DNA of 64,000 bases from Nocardioides antri (GTDB taxonomy: Bacteria > Actinomycetota > Actinomycetes > Propionibacteriales > Nocardioidaceae), in NCBI RefSeq assembly GCF_008373765.1, contig NZ_VUJW01000001.1, positions 248,189 through 312,188 on the forward strand, read 5' to 3'. Position numbers and translations under genes: made by a program. The notes beneath the pieces were generated by a model. The model had not been told where the DNA came from, did no database searches, and saw only the letters and a list, made by a program, of their open reading frames with translations. Of this stretch, positions 16,074 to 25,111 are shown piece after piece. Every line of letters starts with the position of its first letter. Position 1 is the stretch's first letter.

Positions 16074-17423
16074 TCAGACGCCGCGGAACAGGTTGATCTT
16101 GTCGATGTGCTGCTCGCGGAGCTCGTTGTCGAGCACGCCGAGGCCCTCCTCGGGGGAGAGGCACAGGACGCCGACCTTGCCCTGGTGGAGGTTGTGGTGG
16201 ACGTCGAGGGCGGCCTGGCCGGTGTCCTCGAGACGGTAGGTGCGCGAGAGGGTGGGGTGGATCTTGCCCTGGGCGATGAGGCGGTTGGCCTCCCAGGACT
16301 CGCGGTAGTTGGCGAAGTGGCTGGAGATGATCCGCTTGAGGTTCATCCACAGGTAGCGGTTGTCGTACTCGTGCATGTAGCCCGAGGTGGACGCGCAGGT
16401 GGTGATGGTGCCGCCCTTGCGGGTCACGAACACGCTCGCGCCGAAGGTCTCGCGGCCGGGGTGCTCGAAGACGATGTCGATGTCCTCGCCGCCGGTCAGC
16501 TCACGGATGGCCTTGCCGAGGCGCAGCCACTCCTTGGGGTTCTGCTGGGTTCCGTCCTCGTTCCAGAACTTGAAGTCCATCTCGGAGCGGTTGATCACCT
16601 TGTCGGCGCCCATGTTGCGCACGATCTGGGCCTTCTCCTCGTTCGAGACCACGCAGATCGGGTTGGCGCCGCCGTTGAGGGCGTACTGGGTGGCGAAGCC
16701 GCCGAGGCCGCCGGAGGCGCCCCAGATCAGGACGTTGTCGCCCTGCTTCATGTTGCCACCGTTGGCGGAGACCAGCTGGCGGTAGGCCGTGCAGTTGACC
16801 AGGCCGGGGGAGGCGGCCTCCTCCCAGGTGAGGTGCTCGGGCTTGGGCATCAGCTGGTTGGCCTTGACCATCGCGACGTCGGCGAGGCCGCCGAAGTTGG
16901 TCTCGAAACCCCAGATCCGCTGCGAGGGGTCCATCATCGCGTCGTTGTGGCCATCGGGCGCCTCGAGCTCCACCGAGAGGCAGTGCGCGACGACGCGGTC
17001 GCCGGGCTTCCACTTGTTGACGCCGGGGCCGGTCTTGAGGACGACGCCGGAGAGGTCGGAGCCGACGATGTGGTACGGCAGGTCGTGACGCTTGGCGAGA
17101 TCGGACTCGCGGCCGTAGCGCTCGAGGAACCCGAAGGTGGAGACCGGCTCGAAGATGGAGGTCCACACGGTGTTGTAGTTGATCGCCGACGCCATCACGG
17201 CGACGAACGCCTCACCCGGGCCGAGCTCGGGCAGCGGCACCTCGTCGACGTGCAGCGACTTGCGCGGGTCCTTCTCCTTGGCGGGCATGCCCTCGAACAT
17301 GTCGACCTCGTCCTTGTGGACGGTGACGGCCCGGTAGGAGTCGGGCAGTTCGAGGTTGGCGAAGTCCTCCGCGGAGGTGCTGCCGGACTCGGCGGCGAGG
17401 ATGGCGTCGAGGATGTGCTGCAC
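16074..17423 (-). CDS. ccr: Crotonyl-CoA carboxylase/reductase
   Basis: Ccr reduces crotonyl-CoA with NADPH while fixing CO2 to give ethylmalonyl-CoA. It is the key enzyme of the ethylmalonyl-CoA pathway and a supplier of C4 extender units. The 449-residue product is a full-length MDR-fold enzyme with 'YNTVWTSIFEPVSTFGFLER' near residue 80, 'HIVGSDLSGVVLKTGPGVN' near 120, the NADPH-binding 'IWGASGGLGGFATQYA' near 220, and the C-terminal 'HQGKVGVLCLSPEEGLGV', all typical of actinobacterial Ccr. The start is GTG 17423, with AGGGAG 11 bases upstream. A strong terminator follows. The partner mutase (ecm/meaA) is not in the window. Confidence 0.95.
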   Translation of the reverse strand: MQHILDAILAAESGSTSAEDFANLELPDSYRAVTVHKDEVDMFEGMPAKEKDPRKSLHVDEVPLPELGPGEAFVAVMASAINYNTVWTSIFEPVSTFGFLERYGRESDLAKRHDLPYHIVGSDLSGVVLKTGPGVNKWKPGDRVVAHCLSVELEAPDGHNDAMMDPSQRIWGFETNFGGLADVAMVKANQLMPKPEHLTWEEAASPGLVNCTAYRQLVSANGGNMKQGDNVLIWGASGGLGGFATQYALNGGANPICVVSNEEKAQIVRNMGADKVINRSEMDFKFWNEDGTQQNPKEWLRLGKAIRELTGGEDIDIVFEHPGRETFGASVFVTRKGGTITTCASTSGYMHEYDNRYLWMNLKRIISSHFANYRESWEANRLIAQGKIHPTLSRTYRLEDTGQAALDVHHNLHQGKVGVLCLSPEEGLGVLDNELREQHIDKINLFRGV

Positions 17424-17593
17424 GGTCGTTGTCTCCCTAGTTCCTGGTCGGGCTGGCAATCGAAGTCTGGGCACGGCCGCCGTGAAGATTACCCATGGGT
17501 AACCGTCGAGTGGGTGGTTCGTGACGGGCGTCTCACCGACGCACGGTGCGACGACCCGGCACCGTCGTGGGCTCAGCGATGCACTCGATGGGT

Positions 17594-17599
17594 CACGAT
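17594..17599 (+). promoter_or_regulatory. -10-like hexamer for pxpA
   Basis: CACGAT ends exactly six bases before GTG 17606, the spacing seen at other putative leaderless genes here. It has the A2 and T6 of TAnnnT but not T1, so it is a weak match. Confidence 0.3.
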
Positions 17600-17605
17600 A
17601 TTCCC

Positions 17606-18358
17606 GTGACGTTGCACCCGGGTCGCCCGTCCACGGACATCAACGCCGACGTGGGGGAGTCGTTCGGCCGCTGGCGGCTGGGTGACGACGAGGCGATGCT
17701 CGGGATCGTCACCAGCGCGAACGTCGCCTGCGGGTTCCACGCGGGAGACCCGCTGACCCTGCGTCGTACCTGCATGGCGGCGGTGGAGCGCGGGGTCGCC
17801 ATCGGCGCCCAGGTGGGCTACCGCGACCTCGCCGGCTTCGGGCGGAGGTTCGTCGACGTGGCGGCTCCGGACCTGACCGCCGACGTCCTCTACCAGCTCG
17901 GCGCGCTCGACGGGATCGCCCGCGCGGCTGGCGGCCGGGTCGCCTACCTGAAGCCCCACGGCGCGCTCTACAACGCGATCGTCACCCACGAGGAGCAGGC
18001 GCGGGCGATGGTCGAGGCGGTCCTCGCGTTCAACCGGGGGTACGACGCCGCGCTGCCCGTCCTCGGCCTGCCCGGCTCGGCATTCCTGGCGGTCGCCGAG
18101 GCGGCCGGGCTCACGGCGGTGCGGGAGGCGTTCGCGGACCGCGCCTACCGCGGGGACGGGACGCTCGTCCCTCGGAGCGAGCCGGGCGCGGTGCTCACCG
18201 ACCCCGCCGCTGCCGCCGACCAGGCGCTGCGCCTGGTGCAGGCCGGCGGCGTCGACTCCGTCTGCGTCCACGGCGACTCCCCGGACGCCGTCGCCCTGGC
18301 GACCGCCGTTCGCACGCGGCTCACCGACGCCGGGTTCGGGCTCGGGGCCTTCACATGA
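17606..18358 (+). CDS. pxpA: 5-oxoprolinase subunit A (LamB/YcsF family)
   Basis: PxpA works with PxpB and PxpC to open 5-oxoproline (pyroglutamate) to glutamate with ATP. The product of about 250 residues opens with the family signature '[13 protein letters not shown]' and has '[13 protein letters not shown]' near residue 35, '[15 protein letters not shown]' near 75 and '[11 protein letters not shown]' near 115, all conserved in LamB/YcsF proteins. The GTG at 17606 fits the usual family length; ATGs at 17579 and 17588 are alternatives without a ribosome-binding site. It overlaps pxpB by 4 bases (ATGA), so the three genes form one operon. Confidence 0.92.
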   Translation: MTLHPGRPSTDINADVGESFGRWRLGDDEAMLGIVTSANVACGFHAGDPLTLRRTCMAAVERGVAIGAQVGYRDLAGFGRRFVDVAAPDLTADVLYQLGALDGIARAAGGRVAYLKPHGALYNAIVTHEEQARAMVEAVLAFNRGYDAALPVLGLPGSAFLAVAEAAGLTAVREAFADRAYRGDGTLVPRSEPGAVLTDPAAAADQALRLVQAGGVDSVCVHGDSPDAVALATAVRTRLTDAGFGLGAFT

Positions 18359-18993
18359 CCCCCGCCTGCCTCCCGTACGGCGACCGAGCCCTCCTCCTCG
18401 CGGTCCCCGACACCGCTGCCGTCGTCCGGCTCCTCGACGCCCTCCGCGCCGACCCCGCGTTGGCCGACCTGGTCGAGGACCTCGTGCCCGGCGCCCGCAC
18501 GGTGCTGGTCCAGGCCCGCCCCGGGGTGACCCTCGGCGTGCTCCGGGAACGCCTCGCACCTGACGAGATCGGCGTCGGCGAGGCGGAGCCGGGCCGCGAG
18601 CGTCAGGTGCCTGGCGAGGAGATCACGGTCCCCGTCACCTACGACGGGCCCGACCTGGCGGAGGTCGCCCGACTGACCGGGCTCACCGAGGACGAGGTGG
18701 TCAGCGCCCACACCGGCAGGCCGTGGCGGGTCGCGTTCGGCGGGTTCGCGCCGGGGTTCGCCTACCTCGTCGGCGGCGACCCACGGCTGCACGTGCCGCG
18801 ACGGGAGACGCCGCGCACGCGGGTGCCGGCCGGGTCGGTCGGGCTGGCCGGCGAGTTCAGCGGTGTCTACCCCCGGGAGTCGCCGGGCGGCTGGCAGCTG
18901 ATCGGACGCACCGACCTGCCGATGTGGGACCTCGACCGCGACCCGCCTGCGCTCCTCGCGGCCGGTGCATCCGTCCGATTCGCCGTAGCATGA
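18355..18993 (+). CDS. pxpB: 5-oxoprolinase subunit B (KipI family)
   Basis: The 212-residue PxpB/KipI-type subunit of the ATP-dependent 5-oxoprolinase. Conserved elements are 'YGDRALLL' at the N-terminus, '[17 protein letters not shown]' near residue 93, '[18 protein letters not shown]' near 128, '[20 protein letters not shown]' near 150 and '[15 protein letters not shown]' near 178. Four-base overlaps with pxpA before it and pxpC after it imply translational coupling. In Bacillus the KipI homologue also inhibits sporulation kinase KinA; nothing here suggests that role. Confidence 0.92.
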   Translation: MTPACLPYGDRALLLAVPDTAAVVRLLDALRADPALADLVEDLVPGARTVLVQARPGVTLGVLRERLAPDEIGVGEAEPGRERQVPGEEITVPVTYDGPDLAEVARLTGLTEDEVVSAHTGRPWRVAFGGFAPGFAYLVGGDPRLHVPRRETPRTRVPAGSVGLAGEFSGVYPRESPGGWQLIGRTDLPMWDLDRDPPALLAAGASVRFAVA

Positions 18994-19856
18994 GCGTCCG
19001 CCCCAGGCTCCGCGTGCACCGCACGGGCGGGCCGTGCCTCGTGCAGGACGCCGGCCGTCCGGGGCTGGCGGCGATCGGGGTCGGCCGCTCGGGTGCGGCC
19101 GACCGGGCGTCGTACGCGCTGGCGAACCGGCTGGTCGGCAACGCACCCGGGGCCGCCGCGCTCGAGGTGACGCTGGGTGGCCTCGTGGTCGAGGCGGTGG
19201 AAGCGACGGTCTGGGTGGCGGTGACCGGTGCGCCGGTGCCCCTCACGGTCGACGGACGCGACGAGCCGACCGGCGCGGTGCTCGCCCTGCGCCCTGGGCG
19301 CCGGCTCGCGACCGGCCTGCCGGCGACTGGGCTCCGCTCCTACGTCGCCGTCCGCGGCGGGTTCGGCGTCCCCGCGGTCCTCGGCTCACGCGCGCGGGAC
19401 ACGATGGCGGGGATCGGCCCGGCGCTGGTCGCCGCCGGTGACCTGCTGCCCGTCGGTGACGAGATCGCTGACGACATCAGGGTCGACGCCGTCCCGGCGC
19501 AGCAGTACGACGACCGCCCCGTCCTCCGCGTGGTCCGCGGGCCCCGCGACGACTGGGCGCGCGACCTCGGCGTCCTGGTCGGCTCGACCTGGACGGTCGC
19601 CCCGGACTCCGACCGGGTCGGCGTGCGGCTGGCCGGCGCCCGGATCGACCTGGTCGACCCTGACCGGCAGCTCCCCAGCGAGGGTGCGCTCCGCGGCGCG
19701 ATCCAGGTCCCGCCCGGCGGCGAGCCGGTCGTGTTCGGGCCCGACCACCCGGTCACCGGCGGCTACCCGGTGGTGGCGGTCGTCGTCGACGAGGACACGG
19801 ACCGGCTCGCCCAGCTGCGGCCGGGGGAGCAGGTCCGGTTCGCGTTCGCTCAGTGA
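18990..19856 (+). CDS. pxpC: 5-oxoprolinase subunit C (biotin-dependent carboxyltransferase-like)
   Basis: The 288-residue PxpC subunit, which shares the AHS2/KipA fold with the allophanate hydrolase part of urea amidolyase. Typical motifs are '[20 protein letters not shown]' near residue 10, '[18 protein letters not shown]' near 31, 'LEVTLGG' near 55, '[18 protein letters not shown]' near 115 and the C-terminal '[19 protein letters not shown]'. It overlaps pxpB by 4 bases. Its last 7 bases overlap the convergent epimerase gene, so no room remains for an intergenic terminator. Confidence 0.92.
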   Translation: MSVRPRLRVHRTGGPCLVQDAGRPGLAAIGVGRSGAADRASYALANRLVGNAPGAAALEVTLGGLVVEAVEATVWVAVTGAPVPLTVDGRDEPTGAVLALRPGRRLATGLPATGLRSYVAVRGGFGVPAVLGSRARDTMAGIGPALVAAGDLLPVGDEIADDIRVDAVPAQQYDDRPVLRVVRGPRDDWARDLGVLVGSTWTVAPDSDRVGVRLAGARIDLVDPDRQLPSEGALRGAIQVPPGGEPVVFGPDHPVTGGYPVVAVVVDEDTDRLAQLRPGEQVRFAFAQ

Positions 19857-20290
19857 GCCTCGGCGGGCTCCACCAGCTCGACGAGCACGCCGCCGGCGTC
19901 CTTGGGGTGGATGAAGTTCACCCGGCTGTTCGAGGTGCCGCGCTTCGGCTCGTCGTACAGCAGGCGCAGCCCGCGCTCGCGGAGCGTCGCGGACACGGCG
20001 TCGATGTCGGCCACCCGGTAGGCGAGCTGCTGGAGGCCGGGGCCGTTGCGGTCAAGGAACTTGCCGATCGTGGACTCGGGAGAGAGCGGGGCGAGCAGCT
20101 GGATCATGGAGTCGGTCTCGCCGACGCGGACCATCGCCTCACGGACGCCCTGCTCCTCGTTCGTCTCCTCGTGTGCCACCGTCATGCCGTAGGTCTCGGT
20201 GTAGAACGCGATCGCCTCGTCCAGGTCGGGCACGGCGATGCCCACGTGGTCGATGGCGGTGAAGAGGTGCTGGAGGTCGCTCAGGCTCAT
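19850..20290 (-). CDS. mce: Methylmalonyl-CoA epimerase
   Basis: A 146-residue glyoxalase-fold (VOC) epimerase that interconverts the (R) and (S) forms of methylmalonyl-CoA or ethylmalonyl-CoA. It links propionyl-CoA carboxylation and the Ccr product to the B12-dependent mutases. Metal ligands are expected in 'AIDHVGIAVPDLDEA' (His near residue 15), 'LQQLAYRVADIDA' and 'GGVLVELVEP' (Glu near 140). The N-terminal 'FYTETYGMTVAHEE' and 'RVNFIHPKDAGGVLVE' are characteristic of this enzyme. Its position between Ccr and MeaB/thiolase genes supports the assignment. Confidence 0.92.
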   Translation of the reverse strand: MSLSDLQHLFTAIDHVGIAVPDLDEAIAFYTETYGMTVAHEETNEEQGVREAMVRVGETDSMIQLLAPLSPESTIGKFLDRNGPGLQQLAYRVADIDAVSATLRERGLRLLYDEPKRGTSNSRVNFIHPKDAGGVLVELVEPAEAH

Positions 20291-20417
20291 GCGCTCATTG
20301 TGCCGATGGAGGGCTGTGACGAGCGACTCACCCCGCGCCGACTGAGACCCCTCGCCGGGTCTCGGGGGCCGCGAGTACAGTCACGAAGGTTCACCCGTTT
20401 GACTTCACGGAGGAAGA

Positions 20418-21614
20418 ATGTCCGACAACCCCAGCGTCATCGTCGCCGGCGCCCGCACCCCCATCGGCCGTCTCAGCGGCGGTCTCAAGAGCCTCTCCGC
20501 CGCGGACCTCGGTGGCGTCGCCATCAAGGGCGCGCTGGAGAAGTCGGGCGTGAGCCCGGACCAGGTCGACTACGTGATCATGGGCCAGGTCATCCAGGCC
20601 GGCGCGGGCCAGAACCCCGCCCGCATGGCGGCCCACAAGGGCGGCATCCCGATGAGCGTCCCCTCGATCACCATCAACAAGGTCTGCCTCTCGGGTCTCA
20701 ACTCGATCGCGGTGGCGGACCAGCTGATCCGCGCGGGCGAGGTCGACGTCGTGGTCGCGGGCGGCATGGAGTCGATGACCAACGCCCCCCACTTCCTGCC
20801 GAAGTCCCGTGAGGGCATCAAGTTCGGCGACGTGAGCCTGGTCGACTCGATGGCCTACGACGCCCTGTTCGACCAGTTCACCCAGCAGGCCATGGGCCTC
20901 CTCACCGAGGAGTGCAACGTCGCCGCGCAGAACCTCACCCGCGACGAGCAGGACGAGTTCGCGGCCCAGTCGCACCAGAAGGCCGCCGTGGCGTGGAAGA
21001 ACGGCGTCTTCGACGAGGAGGTCGTTCCCGTCGAGATCCCGCAGCGCAAGGGCGACCCGGTCGTGGTCCGGGAGGACGAGGGCGTGCGGGGCGACACCAC
21101 CGCCGAGTCCCTCGGCAAGCTGCGCCCGGCGTTCTCCAAGGAGGGCACCATCACCGCCGGCTCCTCCTCCCAGATCTCCGACGGCGCCTGCGCCGTTGTC
21201 GTCATGAGCAAGGCCAAGGCCGAGGAGCTCGGTCTCGAGTGGCTCTGTGAGATCGGCGCGCACGGCCAGGTCGCCGGCCCCGACTCGACGCTCCAGCTCC
21301 AGCCGGCCGCCGCCACGGCGAAGGCCTGCGAGAAGGAGGGCATCTCCCCGACGGACCTCGACCTGGTCGAGTTCAACGAGGCGTTCGCCGCGGTCGGCAT
21401 CTCCTCGGCCCGTGAGCTGGGCATCGACAACTCCCTCGTCAACGTCAACGGCGGTGCGATCGCGCTCGGCCACCCGGTCGGCATGTCCGGCGCGCGGGTC
21501 GTCCTGCACCTCGCGCTCGAGCTCAAGCGGCGGGGCGGCGGCACCGGCGCGGCCGCGCTGTGTGGCGGCGGCGGCCAGGGCGATGCCCTGATCGTGCGTG
21601 TCCCGAAGAACTGA
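20418..21614 (+). CDS. Acetyl-CoA C-acetyltransferase (thiolase)
   Basis: A 398-residue biosynthetic-type thiolase that condenses two acetyl-CoA into acetoacetyl-CoA or works in reverse. The acyl-enzyme nucleophile is Cys90 in '[11 protein letters not shown]'; the second active-site pair is His352 in '[16 protein letters not shown]' and Cys382 in '[12 protein letters not shown]'. '[14 protein letters not shown]' is also diagnostic. A GGAGG ribosome-binding site lies 5 bases before the ATG. Its last 17 bases overlap the MeaB gene, which suggests coupled expression. It would provide the first step of the route through 3-hydroxybutyryl-CoA to the Ccr substrate. Confidence 0.94.
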   Translation: MSDNPSVIVAGARTPIGRLSGGLKSLSAADLGGVAIKGALEKSGVSPDQVDYVIMGQVIQAGAGQNPARMAAHKGGIPMSVPSITINKVCLSGLNSIAVADQLIRAGEVDVVVAGGMESMTNAPHFLPKSREGIKFGDVSLVDSMAYDALFDQFTQQAMGLLTEECNVAAQNLTRDEQDEFAAQSHQKAAVAWKNGVFDEEVVPVEIPQRKGDPVVVREDEGVRGDTTAESLGKLRPAFSKEGTITAGSSSQISDGACAVVVMSKAKAEELGLEWLCEIGAHGQVAGPDSTLQLQPAAATAKACEKEGISPTDLDLVEFNEAFAAVGISSARELGIDNSLVNVNGGAIALGHPVGMSGARVVLHLALELKRRGGGTGAAALCGGGGQGDALIVRVPKN

Positions 21615-22551
21615 GGCACCTGACGAGCTGGTCGCCCGGGCCCGCGAAGGCGAGGCCCGGGCGATCGGTCGTCTGATCTCCCAGGTGGAGGACGGCTCAC
21701 CGGTCCTCCGCGAGGTGATGGCCGCCCTGACGCCGTACGCCGGGAGAGCGCACATCGTCGGCCTGACCGGCTCGCCGGGCGTCGGGAAGTCCACCTCGAC
21801 CAGCGCTCTCGTCGCCGAGCTGCGTCGGCGCGACCTGCGGGTCGGGGTGCTCGCCGTCGACCCGTCCTCGCCGTTCTCCGGAGGCGCCCTCCTCGGCGAC
21901 CGGATCCGGATGTCCGAGCACGCGACCGACCCCGGCGTGTTCATCCGCTCGATGGCGGCGCGCGGCCACCTCGGCGGGGTCTCGCGGGCGACGCCGCAGG
22001 CCCTGCGCGTCCTCGACGCGGCCGGCTGCGACGTGGTCCTCGTCGAGACCGTCGGAGTCGGCCAGAGCGAGGTCGAGATCGCCCGCCTCGCCGACACCAC
22101 CGTCGTGCTGCTCGCCCCCGGCATGGGCGACGGCATCCAGGCGTTCAAGGCCGGGATCCTCGAGATCGGCGACGTCTTCGCGATCAACAAGGCCGACCGC
22201 GACGGCGCCGACCAGGTGCGCCGCGACCTGCGGTCCATGATCTCGCTCGCCGACCGTCCCGAGGGCGCGTGGCGGCCACCGGTGATCAAGACCGTCGCGA
22301 CCGAGGGGCAGGGGGCGGCCGACCTCGTCGACGCGGTCGACCAGCACCGGGCGTGGGCGGAGGAGAGCGGCGAGCTCGACCGCCGCCGGGTCCGGCGTGC
22401 GCGCGACGAGATCGAGGCGATCGCCCTCACCGCCCTGCGCGAGCGGTGGGGAGCGGTCGACGAGGGCAACCGGCTCGACGGGCTGGCGACCGCCGTCGTC
22501 TCCGGCGAGTCCGACCCCTACTCCGCCGCCGACGCGCTCCTCCGCGACTAG
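21598..22551 (+). CDS. meaB: Methylmalonyl-CoA mutase-associated GTPase MeaB
   Basis: MeaB (ArgK-type) is a G3E-family P-loop GTPase that protects and reloads the B12 cofactor of methylmalonyl-CoA or ethylmalonyl-CoA mutase. The 317-residue product has the Walker A motif GSPGVGKS at 58-65, '[20 protein letters not shown]' near 93-112, '[12 protein letters not shown]' (Walker B/switch) near 150 and '[10 protein letters not shown]' (G4) near 196. The GTG at 21598 lies inside the thiolase reading frame, and no other good start exists before the first conserved residues. The mutase itself is not in the window. Confidence 0.93.
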   Translation: MSRRTEAPDELVARAREGEARAIGRLISQVEDGSPVLREVMAALTPYAGRAHIVGLTGSPGVGKSTSTSALVAELRRRDLRVGVLAVDPSSPFSGGALLGDRIRMSEHATDPGVFIRSMAARGHLGGVSRATPQALRVLDAAGCDVVLVETVGVGQSEVEIARLADTTVVLLAPGMGDGIQAFKAGILEIGDVFAINKADRDGADQVRRDLRSMISLADRPEGAWRPPVIKTVATEGQGAADLVDAVDQHRAWAEESGELDRRRVRRARDEIEAIALTALRERWGAVDEGNRLDGLATAVVSGESDPYSAADALLRD

Positions 22552-22595
22552 GTGTACCCGGCCATGAGGTTGGTAACAACTAGGCCCGCCGGGGC

Positions 22596-23948
22596 TCACG
22601 GCAGGGGCGCGGTGATCGTCACCGTCCCTACCCGGCCGACCCGGGCGTTGGCCGCCCGCACCACCTCGACCCGGAACGCCTCGTCCGGCTCCTCGACCGT
22701 GTCGGCCCGCACCGTCACCAGCAGCTCGGCGGTCGTCTCACCCGGCGCCAGGACGAACGCCTCGCGGGTGACGACGAAGTCGGTCCCGTCCGCGGTCCCC
22801 GCGAAGGTGCGCAGCACGATCCGGACCTCCTTGCCGCTCGGGCGCGCCAAGGTGAACGTCACCGGCACGACGGTGTCCGCTGCCGGCTCCGGTGCGGTCA
22901 CGTCGGAGCCACGGATCAGGGGAGCGCGGTCGCGGTCGCGGATCCGGGCCATCGCGACGTCGTGCCCCAGCGTGAGACCACGGGGCCGACTGATCCGGAC
23001 CGCGAACTCCTCGAGGGGCTCGTCGGTGCCGTCGCGCCGGACGTCGATCGGCATCCGGACCGAGAGCCGGCCCGCGGGGATCCGGACCCGCCGGGCGATC
23101 CGTACGACGTCGCTGCCGACCCGGGCTGACCGCGACACCGTGCGCACCCGCACCGACGTGGTGCGGCCGGGCGGCCTGGAGAGCGTGATGGTGGCGATGG
23201 CGCGGCCACCCTCGGCGGCGTCGGTCGCCGACACCGACACCCGCGGCGTCGGGAAGCCGGGCCGGCCGCTCTCGTCGAGTGCCGTGAAGCAGTAGCCGCG
23301 CCGCCGGGCACCTCGTACGACCGCAGGCACGGCGTCGACCGAGATCGGCGACCGGGTGACGCCGTCGTGCTGGAGCACGATGTTGTCACCGGGCCGTAGC
23401 CGGTCGAGGATCCGGGCCGCGATCTGGGCGGAGGTCCCGCCGGCCCAGTCCTGCGAGTCGACGTTCCACAGCACCGGGACCATCCCCGCGTCGCGGATCC
23501 CTGCCCGCGCGTCAGCGTCGAGCGCGCCGTACGGCGGACGCATCAGGCGGGTCGGGTGCGTGCCCACCCGGCGCAGGGCGCGGTCGGTGGCCCGCAGCGT
23601 CTCGGCCACCTGCGCCCGGGTCTGGGTCGTCATCCGCACGTGGGCGTAGGAGTGGTTGGCGATCAGGAACCCCTTGCGCTCCACCGCCCGCGCCAGCCGC
23701 GGCGCCGCCGCCACCCGCTGCCCGACCATGAAGAACGTCGCCGGGACCCGCCGCTCCCGGAGGATGTGCAGCAGGTCGTCGGTCGGACCCGCCGCAGGGC
23801 CGTCGTCGAAGGTGAGCGCGATCCGGCCGGTGCATCCGCCGCCGGCCCGGGCAGCCGCCGCCACCGACTCCATCCGGGGCGCTTCGAGGAGTGCGAGGAG
23901 CAGGGCGATCGCACCTAGGAGAGCGAGGGCGCGGGCGGCGCGGGGCAC
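22596..23948 (-). CDS. Secreted polysaccharide deacetylase with Calx-beta repeats
   Basis: A 450-residue exported NodB-type deacetylase, probably acting on cell-wall peptidoglycan or extracellular polysaccharide. After a signal peptide (about 1-35) the NodB domain spans about 40-225, with 'LTFDDGP' giving catalytic Asp48 and metal ligand Asp49, 'HSYAH' giving metal ligands His99 and His103, 'RPPYGALD' near 139 and 'LQHDG' near 193. The C-terminal half contains two Calx-beta-type repeats ('VSVSATDAAEGGRAIATITL' near 238; 'VTFTLARPSGKEVRIVLRTF' near 370), a Ca2+-linked beta-sandwich seldom attached to this enzyme. It is divergent from dxr with 41 bases between the starts. Confidence 0.87.
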   Translation of the reverse strand: MPRAARALALLGAIALLLALLEAPRMESVAAAARAGGGCTGRIALTFDDGPAAGPTDDLLHILRERRVPATFFMVGQRVAAAPRLARAVERKGFLIANHSYAHVRMTTQTRAQVAETLRATDRALRRVGTHPTRLMRPPYGALDADARAGIRDAGMVPVLWNVDSQDWAGGTSAQIAARILDRLRPGDNIVLQHDGVTRSPISVDAVPAVVRGARRRGYCFTALDESGRPGFPTPRVSVSATDAAEGGRAIATITLSRPPGRTTSVRVRTVSRSARVGSDVVRIARRVRIPAGRLSVRMPIDVRRDGTDEPLEEFAVRISRPRGLTLGHDVAMARIRDRDRAPLIRGSDVTAPEPAADTVVPVTFTLARPSGKEVRIVLRTFAGTADGTDFVVTREAFVLAPGETTAELLVTVRADTVEEPDEAFRVEVVRAANARVGRVGTVTITAPLP

Positions 23949-23989
23949 GGGTCGAGGGTCCCACGTCGGCGGCTGGAAGGATGGGGAAC

Positions 23990-25090
23990 GTGAGAGACGT
24001 CGTCATCCTCGGCTCGACCGGGTCGATCGGCACCCAGGCGCTCGACATCGTGCGCGCCAACCAGGACCGGTTCCGGGTCGTGGGGCTGACCGCCGGCGGC
24101 AGCAACCCCGAGCTGTTCGAGCGGCAGGTGGCCGAGCTCACCACCCGGTTCCCCGGGCTCTACTCCGGGCTGGGCGAGGAGGCGTCGGTCGAGGCGGCCG
24201 AGCTGCCGTGCGACGTCGTGCTCAACGGGATCACGGGGGCCGTCGGGCTCCGGCCGACGCTCGCGGCCCTCGACGCGGGGCGCACGCTCGCGCTGGCCAA
24301 CAAGGAGTCCCTCATCATCGGCGGGCCGCTCGTGAAGGAGCGGGCGCGGCCGGGCCAGATCGTCCCGGTCGACAGCGAGCACAGCGCGATCGCCCAGAGC
24401 CTGCGCGGCGGCCGCGCCGAGGAGGTACGACGCCTGGTGCTCACCGCGAGCGGCGGCCCGTTCCGCGGACGCACCCGGGCCGACCTCGCCGCCGTCACGC
24501 CGGAGCAGGCGCTCGCCCACCCCAACTTCGCGATGGGCCGGGTGATCACCACCAACTCCGCCACGCTCGTCAACAAGGGCCTCGAGGTGATCGAGGCGCA
24601 CCTGCTCTTCGACGTCCCCTTCGACCGGATCGACGTGGTCGTCCACCCCCAGCAGCTGGTCCACTCGATGGTCGAGTTCACCGACGGCGCGGTCGTCGCG
24701 CAGATCGGGCTCCCGACGATGCTGGTCCCGATCGCGCTCGGCATGGCCTGGCCGGACCGCGTGGCCGACGCCGAGACCCCGGTCGACTGGACCAAAGCCG
24801 CGGACTGGCGGTTCGAGCCGCTGGACGACGTCGCCTTCCCGGCGGTCGTCCTCGCCCGTGAGGCAGGTGTTCGAGGCAGCACCGCGCCGGCGGTCTACAA
24901 CGCCGCCAACGAGGTGTGCGTCGACGCGTTCCACGACGGCCGGCTGCCGTTCACCGGCATCGTCGACGTCATCGCCAGCGTGCTTGCCGCCCACGACGTA
25001 CCCTCGGGGGAGAGGCTCACGCTCGAGGACGTCCTCGCGGCTGACGCCTGGGCACGCGAGACCGCCGCTGCCACCATCGACGCCCACTGA
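23990..25090 (+). CDS. dxr: 1-deoxy-D-xylulose 5-phosphate reductoisomerase
   Basis: Dxr (IspC) converts DXP to MEP with NADPH, the committed step of the MEP isoprenoid pathway. The 366-residue product starts 'VRDVVILGSTGSIGTQALDI' (NADPH-binding GSTGSIG) and has 'ALANKESLIIGG', 'VPVDSEHSAIAQ' with metal-binding Asp and Glu, 'LTASGGPFRG' and 'TLVNKGLEVIEAHLLF'. GTG 23990 is favoured over ATG 23981 because GGAAGG lies 9 bases before it. It is followed by the site-2 protease gene after 21 bases and then ispG, the same order as Rv2870c-Rv2868c in Mycobacterium tuberculosis. Confidence 0.95.
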   Translation: MRDVVILGSTGSIGTQALDIVRANQDRFRVVGLTAGGSNPELFERQVAELTTRFPGLYSGLGEEASVEAAELPCDVVLNGITGAVGLRPTLAALDAGRTLALANKESLIIGGPLVKERARPGQIVPVDSEHSAIAQSLRGGRAEEVRRLVLTASGGPFRGRTRADLAAVTPEQALAHPNFAMGRVITTNSATLVNKGLEVIEAHLLFDVPFDRIDVVVHPQQLVHSMVEFTDGAVVAQIGLPTMLVPIALGMAWPDRVADAETPVDWTKAADWRFEPLDDVAFPAVVLAREAGVRGSTAPAVYNAANEVCVDAFHDGRLPFTGIVDVIASVLAAHDVPSGERLTLEDVLAADAWARETAAATIDAH

Positions 25091-25111
25091 TCAGAGGACC
25101 CGACCACCAGC

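Noticed and set aside
12826-16239. A 1137-codon plus-strand open frame opposite the MMPL transporter and coiled-coil gene
   Set aside because: It is Arg/Asp/His-rich with no domain, and lies wholly antisense to clearly conserved genes.
17520-17535. GTGACGGGCGTC upstream of pxpA, similar to the polyol operator palindrome
   Set aside because: The second arm is imperfect and the gene context differs; with such G+C-rich sequence this is likely chance.
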